The notes below the pieces were generated by a model that worked only from the letters and a program-made list of their open reading frames with translations, searched no databases and was not told the DNA's origin. This document shows positions 33,801-36,645 of a stretch of DNA of 36,645 bases, in pieces. This DNA is from an uncultured Granulosicoccaceae bacterium (GTDB lineage Bacteria; Pseudomonadota; Gammaproteobacteria; Granulosicoccales; Granulosicoccaceae), in NCBI GenBank assembly GCA_938003855.1, contig CALKXD010000243.1, positions 1-36,645 of the forward strand. Reading direction: 5' to 3'. A program made the translations under genes and the position numbers. The first letter of the stretch is position 1. Every line of letters starts with the position of its first letter.

Positions 33801-36645
33801 CATTACCCGCACCGTCCGTGCGTGTGCCGATAAACGAATCTTCGTTGTTTACAACAACCCTGGTAACGACACCCGCTGAACCACCGATCTCAATGCTTCC
33901 ACCTTCACCGCGACCCGTAGTCTGCGACAAAACTGCACCACCAGTCTGCACCGACAACTCGGCGCTGTTTATTATCTCGATCGATCCACCAGTACCTGCG
34001 CCTGAACCCGTATCACTAGTTGCAGAAACGATAGCACCATCGTCTTCCAGAAGGATATTTCCTGCTGCCGCATTGTCTATGGTGATGTCACCGCCAACCG
34101 CTCTGCCATCGGTACTGCTTGAAATCGTTGATCCAGCCCCGGAAACTGTAATATCCGGTGAATTAATATTGATAGCACCCGCCGTGGCCCCGGTGCTGGC
34201 GCTGTCTGCACCATTGCTTGTTACGCTCCCGTCGTTTTCCAGTACAATCTCAGGTGTTGTAATTGAAATTGCGCCACCCGCGGCCGATCCTTCCACACGA
34301 GTTCCAATAAACGAATCACTATCACTGACTGCTACCTTCAAGACTTCTTTTCCAGCACCACCAATAGTGATGTCGCCTCCGTCACCAGTGCCTGAGGTCT
34401 CCGACAGCACAGCGCTATCTCCCGACACCGCTAACTCGGCACTGTTGGCAATTTCTATCGAACCGCCGGCACCGGAGTCGATTGTATTCGACGCCACAAA
34501 TGCCTCACCGGCCACTGTCATAGTGCCTGTTGTCTGGTTATCGATATTAATATCACCACCAGCCGCATCACCGGCACTACTGCTCGAAATTGCAGCGGAA
34601 GTGTCTAGTGAAATTACCGCTGAACTGATGTTCAACGCGCCACCCGCGCCACCCGCCGAGGCGGTGGCAGCGCTGTTGGTTTTCACTTTGCCGCTGTCAG
34701 ACAAAGTAAGCTCATCAGTCGTGAGGGTAACTTTGCCTCCTGCGCCGGACGCCGAAGCGCGGGTGCCTATAAATGAGCCAGTATCAGTCACCGTCACCGT
34801 CGAAGCAGCCAGGTTGATGTCGCCGCCTGCTGCCGCACCGTTGGTTACTGTGGAAATCGAACCGCCATTGTCAACAATAACGTCCGCTGTGCCGCCAATA
34901 AAAGCGACCGCGGGAGCTGCAGATGATGTTGTATTGATTCTTAGTTCGCCGCCGGTTCCTGTCGCCGTACCGGTGCTGACGGTTTTCACCTCAGCACTAT
35001 CAGAGACGGTTAACGCTGGTGTGCTTATCGTTAGTACACCGCCGGTTCCCGAACCGGTGACCAGTGTGGTCAGTTCGGTTCCCGAACCTGTCAGTGAAAT
35101 GGCTGCTGAGCTGTCTATAGTCAGATCGCTACCGTCAGCGGTGCCGGTACTAACACTCGAAATGCTGCCGTTATCAGACATATTCAATGTCGGCGCGGTT
35201 ATCGTAACCGACCCGGCGCTCCCGCTGCCGGTAGCACGCGCTCCGATGCTGGAACCGGTCCCCGTTACGTTCACCACAGTCGCAGCTACTGTGACGTCAC
35301 CACCATCACCGGCCGCTGAACTCAGAGTCGTCACATCACTGCCCGTCATAACGGTAACCGCAGAACTGTTGGTAATCTCCACAGCTCCACCGGTGCCCGC
35401 GCCACTGGTGCTCGAGGCAATGTAGGACGCTCCATCAAGGACAGTTGTTCCGGTACCCTGGTTGTCTACAGTAACTTTTCCACCGGTCGCAGAACCCGCC
35501 GTACTGGTCGAGATTGCGCCCTGAGTATCGAGCTTCACAGTAGCAGAGTTGATGTTAATAGCCCCACCGGTTGCAGCACTGGTGGCCGTCGACGTTCCGT
35601 TGCTTTTAACCCTACCATCGTCATCTACATTCAGTTCCGCAGTGGTGATCGTGATCGCACCGCTATCACCGGAACCAGATGTTACGGTACGGATCTCTGA
35701 GCCATCATTTGTCACAGTCGCCGAAGTTGTTGCGATAATATCGATGTCCCCACCCGCACCGGCCGCAGAGGTACTACTGGATACAACCCCACCATTCGAC
35801 ACATCGATCGTCGGTGCAGTCAGAGATATATCACCACCGCTGCCACTGCCGCTCGTTAAACTGGAAATACTCCAGTCATCAATGTTCAATGCATCGGATG
35901 AGATACTGATTGCGCCACCGGCACCGGCGTCGGTCGCCAGAGACGACATACTTACGCCGGCTGTACCGTCTACACCGGCACTATTAGTAATTTCAATATC
36001 ACCACCGGCACCGGCACCCGAACTACTCGAAGCGATAAAAGCATCACCGTCTAATACGACCGTACCCGCCCCTTGATTGTCTATGGTGATCTTGCCACCC
36101 GACGCCGCACTCGCTGTACTGCTTGTTATCGCCCCCAGCGTATCCAGTGTCACTGCCGCTGAGTTAACATTGATCGCACCCCCTGCTCCCGTCGCCGTCG
36201 CTGACGAGGCACTGTTGCTTTTTATCCTGCCGCTGTCTTCTACATCAAGCGTCGGTGCCGTCACCGTTACCGTTCCGGCTGCACCTGACCCTGTCGCTTT
36301 GCTCCCTATCGTGGAACCGGCTCCGGTTACCGTTACTGCTGTCGCATCTATTTCTACATCGCCTCCGGTCCCTGCACCAGAGGTCAATGTCGTTACATCG
36401 CTGCCTGCCTGCACCGTCACCGACGCACTGTTGTCGATATCTACTTTGCCACCTGTGCCTGCATCACTCGTGCTCGAGGCGATAAACGATCCGCCGTCCA
36501 GAACCACGGTTCCTGTGCCCTGGTTATCTATGGCTATCTGGCCGCCATTCGCTGCACTCGCTGTACTTGTCGTGATTGATCCCTGTGTATCCAGTGCCAC
36601 TGCTGCTGAATTCAGATTCAACGCTCCACCGGTTCCTGCAGCCGT
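21826..36645 (-). CDS. Giant TpsA-like beta-helical exoprotein, partial (N-terminus outside the window)
   Basis: The frame is open for 4939 codons to the right edge. The TTG at 36621 is not a real start, because the repeat pattern continues through the eight codons upstream of it. The N-terminal TPS secretion domain is therefore off-window. The sequence is almost wholly repeats of about 30 residues of the form GxAGxIxIxxxxLxLxxGSxISSSTxG, the pattern of cyanobacterial-type filamentous-haemagglutinin TpsA proteins, predicted to form a very long right-handed beta-helix. The C-terminus supports this: a GVSGALNLTSPIFDVS ... VDVTDLARNPC ... GGLP block is the same kind of ending seen in those proteins. 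I saw only two Cys, both within the last 95 residues. It is followed after 1 nt by tpsB. A surface adhesin or long fibre is the likely role; a toxin tip is not visible in this part. Confidence 0.88.
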   Translation of the reverse strand, partial: TAAGTGGALNLNSAAVALDTQGSITTSTASAANGGQIAIDNQGTGTVVLDGGSFIASSTSDAGTGGKVDIDNSASVTVQAGSDVTTLTSGAGTGGDVEIDATAVTVTGAGSTIGSKATGSGAAGTVTVTAPTLDVEDSGRIKSNSASSATATGAGGAINVNSAAVTLDTLGAITSSTASAASGGKITIDNQGAGTVVLDGDAFIASSSSGAGAGGDIEITNSAGVDGTAGVSMSSLATDAGAGGAISISSDALNIDDWSISSLTSGSGSGGDISLTAPTIDVSNGGVVSSSTSAAGAGGDIDIIATTSATVTNDGSEIRTVTSGSGDSGAITITTAELNVDDDGRVKSNGTSTATSAATGGAININSATVKLDTQGAISTSTAGSATGGKVTVDNQGTGTTVLDGASYIASSTSGAGTGGAVEITNSSAVTVMTGSDVTTLSSAAGDGGDVTVAATVVNVTGTGSSIGARATGSGSAGSVTITAPTLNMSDNGSISSVSTGTADGSDLTIDSSAAISLTGSGTELTTLVTGSGTGGVLTISTPALTVSDSAEVKTVSTGTATGTGGELRINTTSSAAPAVAFIGGTADVIVDNGGSISTVTNGAAAGGDINLAASTVTVTDTGSFIGTRASASGAGGKVTLTTDELTLSDSGKVKTNSAATASAGGAGGALNISSAVISLDTSAAISSSSAGDAAGGDINIDNQTTGTMTVAGEAFVASNTIDSGAGGSIEIANSAELAVSGDSAVLSETSGTGDGGDITIGGAGKEVLKVAVSDSDSFIGTRVEGSAAGGAISITTPEIVLENDGSVTSNGADSASTGATAGAININSPDITVSGAGSTISSSTDGRAVGGDITIDNAAAGNILLEDDGAIVSATSDTGSGAGTGGSIEIINSAELSVQTGGAVLSQTTGRGEGGSIEIGGSAGVVTRVVVNNEDSFIGTRTDGAGNAGLVNITTPELSVTDKAKIKSNASEDTSSGVLGGAIEIVSPAITLTGGGGVSTSTAGRAAGGEITIDNDPAGTIVLDSGGFIASSSSDAGSGAGSGGDIEISNSSDLSLADGSVIVTETTGRGDGGAITIGGSGKEVAKVTIADAKSFLGTRTEGTAEGGVVRLTTDELTVTNNARLNSAATDTATAAASGGAVEINSPAITVSASGAITSSTDGRADAGDILIDNDPAGTVTLDTGGFIASSATDTGLGGAIDIQRSSDVTVMGGASIASATSGSADGGAITVDADKVVVKNDDSYIGSRTTGSGTGGAVDLVTPLLEVSDNGRVKSTTTGAGDGGSLDIGSSTDLTIASGGGITSITSDAGNGGAVTIDASGIAIDGENSVISTVASGAGDGGALAITSPTVAVTNKAAVKTSTSDVGAGGSLVIEASTLVELDTEGSITTSASDKGNGGAVTIDNQGVGSVSLKGDSFIASNTGLATSGAGVGGSINITRSTGVTAESGGSIATATSGIADGGVLMIDADLIIVKDTDSYIGTRTTGEGEGGAVTLDTPVLTLTDNATVKTTSRGDGDGGELTIGDSTDVDVFSGAEITTIATAGGAGGAISIDADSITVDGDNSAISTVITGGGNGGALSLVAPTVSVTARGSIRTNSASTATGLGGDITISADTTIALDTGGSVTTNTNGKSAGGSLTLDNLGTGTITLGSDAFIASNTTDTGAGAGSGGSITIQDSAELTLADGAVVATATGGTGAGGALDVEADQVTVEGTGSFIGTRTTGAGTGGSVSIVASSVDISDNGQIKSSSRASGAGGSVTIGTGTTLTLASGGELTTTSAATGDGGDLAVNASVVTVQNDGSFIGSQTLSSGNGGAVAIVSPTVTVSDEGLIRTIATEGSSGDGGDLTISAATALSLDTDGAIRTTTAGSGDGGTLLIDNLNTGTTTLAGGSAITTTSIEDSAGAGAAGSLTIDGNVALNLSGDSEVSTVTTSDGVGGDIVIRSAEVIVDSASISSTTNDSGDGGDISILPRIISGNSVRGSLDVINQGKIVSNSTTPDAAVVETTGDGGDIAIEVTTATLDSDGRITTSTNSDGVGGNIEIDAYKTDVKDTAIVRASARGAGGAGSITVTSGEVSVAGEITTASSDLTALPGLAGAGDISITATPLTAGGNSYNGELSISGKLATNTAGDAKGGDISGTAENILLTGAQVFATTTGAGEGGTITLTANDSVDINGESQIKVRSSSAGDAGDITIGAGVDITVTGSDIISTTSAAGNGGHIDINAGNDVLIQGEGTDPIRMSDVAVVGTGIGDNGNIDITAGADISVQNSKIRSVATGGGTGGAFNFNAGGELDLSTAVITDIVGGSSNGQDKTLEGPSIIIRNTIDTRSEDGDSGNIFVISPDVQIIDDGLLISSTSGTGNAGEISIDNSGGTVLLENGGRIESNSTGTGAPGTVKITDTTSVTINSEVSGGGFRSSIKTTSGPNSSLASLDPTDVDFDDAVAAIGDVTITAKEDGIEDSTFVMINGDKDFATIDTSSSGQLKAGDVFIKMGEATITSSTIRTITTGDDAVDAAGNAGDVTLEFTNAIVLDEGSQISSSSYGDGDAGTIDISAASLQLLAGSTIDSFTSTDNPPEAPSAIVVAETGSHTNDFSPANAGNVIIEVAGTVLIDEESGITTTTSTHGDEAGTIDIIAGALTMNNGEVTSETTGLDIGAQEAGDAGEITIHTETGLTSLINSRISSSSDGDGNAGIVSIDANILHVLAGSTISSETTGKNTTASIPAVGETGSHTGTSSPASAGLVDIDVDLNILVARGSEIRTSTATNGTELGEITINSSELELDEGAIISETTGEDYSESLKAGNAGNIRITTEELTALKNASEISSSSSGDGDAGEVTIVSKLVELSDESNVISETTAGEGDGSAGTVNINASERLSVATKSVISTSTNTAGTNPGQIVIHAPLVEINEGQIASNTSGAGNAGSVAVTADTLAMTKGLIVSSTEGLDSGNAGEINIAIAGTMTLADASQVSSSSSGGGDAGTVTITGETVELSGASKIDSETTGSAGTASAGTVQITTTNKLIVGEDSVVSTSTSTAGADAGEVIIHSPELQLTEGEITSKTSGAGNAGNITVAVDELALVSGKITSSTEGTGNAGVIDIDVSDDMTLADGSQISSSSSSAGNAGQIDILATSVALAGESTIESATSSDEGMANAGTITIEAHEEIVVSDKSKITTATSTAGTEPGQINLTAPEIEILESEVISGTSGEAKAGDVTVAATTLDMVKGQISSNSSGNGNAGTISIDATTVDMLDGSIVQSETSGNSASASAGTVVVNAADSLLISGKSQISTSSSTGGSSPGDVTIVATTVDLVEGLITSETSGVGKAGVIDIHTSDDTVLLDASRLSSSSTGAGSAGEVTIQSKNLLVAGDSAIESTTQLGPNGETTADAGTVLITVDDTVTVSGKSVISTTTATKGTGALTDSGLVPGSIKISGVNVALLEGEVTSETTGEGNAGVVDIDVSDEVALSLSSRVSSSSSGFGSAGSVSVDGNQLTLSDSSVIESVTTSTDAASTANAGNVSVNTTEDILLTGNSAISTNTSTNGSVPGEILVTSATGDIVLTESAITSQTTATGQVGKGKAGVITITALDGETLLSEGSRISSSSAGDGDAGAVAVTSGSVILTAESKIESETTNAADGESQANPGSVTVTASEKVQVLDGSSISANTATSNTTKGTVNVASGIVELIGGSITSLTEGPGDAGTVTIDNAIRDENGDIESKGRLSVTGGGRIASGTDGAGSPGEVMLLNSGSIFLAGVQDSQGNISTEALSGSLAGLSSGNIVIKDAGNLVLSAGSSINLQSEGGADAGNVTIEVDSLELVGGSITSSTIGLNNDETPAGSAGNIKIVTTGATVLTAESQILSRSLGDGDAGTVSIKADSLELSGNSIIESTTTGENNIDLESPSVAEAGAVDILVKNNVSLSGKSRISTSTATNGVDSLAGAITIDATDIEIVDAEITSETTGKATAGEINIRSAGVATLTAGGRVSSSSSGNGNAGGITLSAVGVGLSGASSIESTTTKIFGSDDTVIAGNVKVTATEDVQLIGKSRISTNTETDGNIPATIIVESATGNVLVTDAFITSEASGKGGAGLITINSLQGATRLSLDSSVSSSSSGEGDAGQVNINAIELDVALGSSVKSEASGAGGAGAIIIDTTIADPKEPGATRGTVSLSTGGKITSSSTGTGGAGSVLIKNSESILLTGFVSEDPLAQTEIATQSSTLANGGDDVTGQITIEDSGSLKVVAGALINATTSGAATGGDISITVDTVDLDSSEITSASTGLNSDSGVSAGAAGNITVTTAQATTLNTGSRIVSSSEGDGDAGKVEVTAASVVVSGDSRISSDAAPADGVASSASAGSVAVATTAGDLVLNGGSRISTNTGATGTGKGEVRIDTVGGSLLIAENAAVSSSTTSGGPAGDITVVSSDRIDVINGGEITSSSTGAGPAGSIDITALTLSIDSERVAEPDTDADATAVLLSDEGETTDGVVDLGTGIYSESSGAGPDKDGGSITITTAVLTEVLNEGQISSGSSGSNNRGGSINITTGQLMMDGGDAWLRAVAAAEQAAAESGEAYEEPESGPAIRASSAYSGADQDGYNGGNVTIVATDQNLNPDQSAVDLTAGARLTASSSGTGPAGEIDVDGESITVTNRSVITNANTNSVPGAPGTSSGGNIILGGGNAADGFESESIVLSDGSRILSTSEVGSSGDVDVSAENVIINRGLIESTTEGSAGVVAGEISVTSDILTLEQAYVQANAGGGTGGDVTIDTRVTLAPGGVNVGGDRLTSPGVLALLDPNSSGGSVIQAASETGVSGALNLTSPIFDVSAVVNDLDSTIVDVTDLARNPCAAFIEGAPSTLTTPGNGGLPLIGSITGTTDVTSELLDILDDITRPGTKKKQNEKEKKITDFLFIPTETQGFETFIPADTDALGHDCEGAY
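21834..21840 (-). promoter_or_regulatory. Ribosome binding site of tpsB inside the end of the giant gene
   Basis: The minus strand reads GAAGGAG, 9 nt before the ATG at 21824, and also encodes Glu-Gly near the giant protein's C-terminus. This overlap supports translational coupling. Confidence 0.65.
24400..29100 (-). repeat. Zone 3 of the giant gene: roughly 4-coil super-repeats
   Basis: Coils recur in the order EITSxTSGxGxAG, SQISSSSSGxGxAG, SxIESxTT...AG, SKISTSTxTxGxxPG. The IESxT-type coils lie near 24595, 24970, 25750, 26130, 26515, 26870, 27210, 27645 and 28080. The usual spacing is 340-440 nt, about 127 residues, with one doubled interval. Two units carry a related ETGSHT insertion. 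Boundaries are approximate. Confidence 0.7.
29100..31200 (-). repeat. Zone 2 of the giant gene: irregular coils
   Basis: The coil pattern persists, but the fixed order of zones 1 and 3 is lost. It includes longer, more varied segments such as one encoding LEGPSIIIRNTIDTRS, and a non-repeat stretch near 29190-29440. It is a transition between two repeat families. Boundaries are approximate. Confidence 0.55.
31200..36645 (-). repeat. Zone 1 of the giant gene: roughly 5-coil super-repeats
   Basis: Coils recur in a fixed order: a FIASST-type coil, a TTxTSGxG coil, a FIGTRTTG-type coil, an xIKSNxxxTA coil and an xISSSTxGxA coil. FIGTR-type coils lie near 34765, 34305, 33828, 33355, 32908, 32195 and 31485. 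The spacing is about 450-480 nt (some 155 residues), lengthening to about 710 nt for the last two units. Boundaries are approximate. Confidence 0.75.

Noticed and set aside
33044-35425. A 793-codon open frame on the plus strand opposite the giant gene, plus several shorter ones
   Set aside because: It is the antisense of the Ser/Thr/Gly/Ala-rich repeats, whose codons rarely give stops in this antisense frame. It has no recognisable domain or Shine-Dalgarno, and its product is a low-complexity Pro/Ser/Val string.
21826-36645. Regularly spaced repeats that might suggest a CRISPR array or satellite DNA
   Set aside because: The repeats are diverged at the DNA level, are in frame with a single uninterrupted coding sequence, and vary as protein coils do. 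There are no identical repeats with unique spacers.

Overview
The window carries two secretion modules on one chromosome-like segment. The organism is most likely a Gram-negative gammaproteobacterium, probably free-living or marine. This is inferred from a Pseudomonas HSI-I-like type VI secretion (T6SS) gene order, outer-membrane proteins and moderate GC; I cannot name a genus. No tRNA, rRNA, CRISPR array, insertion sequence or phage gene was seen.

Left half (1-15.6 kb): a post-translationally regulated T6SS locus. tssA runs leftward. Divergent from it is a rightward run fha - tssJ - tssK - tssL - tssM - tagF - pppA - ppkA, followed by a leftward, convergent, exported SUMF1/FGE-fold protein that resembles TagR. 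These genes encode the trans-envelope complex (TssJ, TssL, TssM), the baseplate adaptor TssK, the sheath-priming factor TssA, and a threonine-phosphorylation switch (PpkA kinase, PppA phosphatase, FHA effector, TagF repressor, putative TagR-like periplasmic activator). Sheath, tube, baseplate, ClpV and VgrG genes (tssB-I) are absent and probably lie beyond the left edge, downstream of tssA. Several starts are non-ATG (tssA TTG, tssJ GTG, tssK TTG).

Middle (15.6-17.35 kb): one rightward gene for an exported protein with a DUF4384-like domain and a C-terminal OmpA peptidoglycan-binding domain. It is separated from the next module by a strong 12-bp-stem hairpin lying between converging genes.

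Right half (17.36-36.6 kb): a leftward operon-like set. First is a giant TpsA-like beta-helical exoprotein of at least 4939 residues, whose N-terminus lies beyond the right edge. Next is its FhaC/ShlB-type TpsB transporter, with a 1-nt gap. Last is an exported TPR-CHAT putative cysteine protease. The giant protein consists of roughly 150 coils of about 30 residues arranged in higher-order super-repeats whose period changes along the molecule. It ends in a C-terminal block with the only two cysteines I could see. My best candidate for an under-described system is this two-partner secretion plus exported CHAT protease set, with the adjacent DUF4384-OmpA protein.
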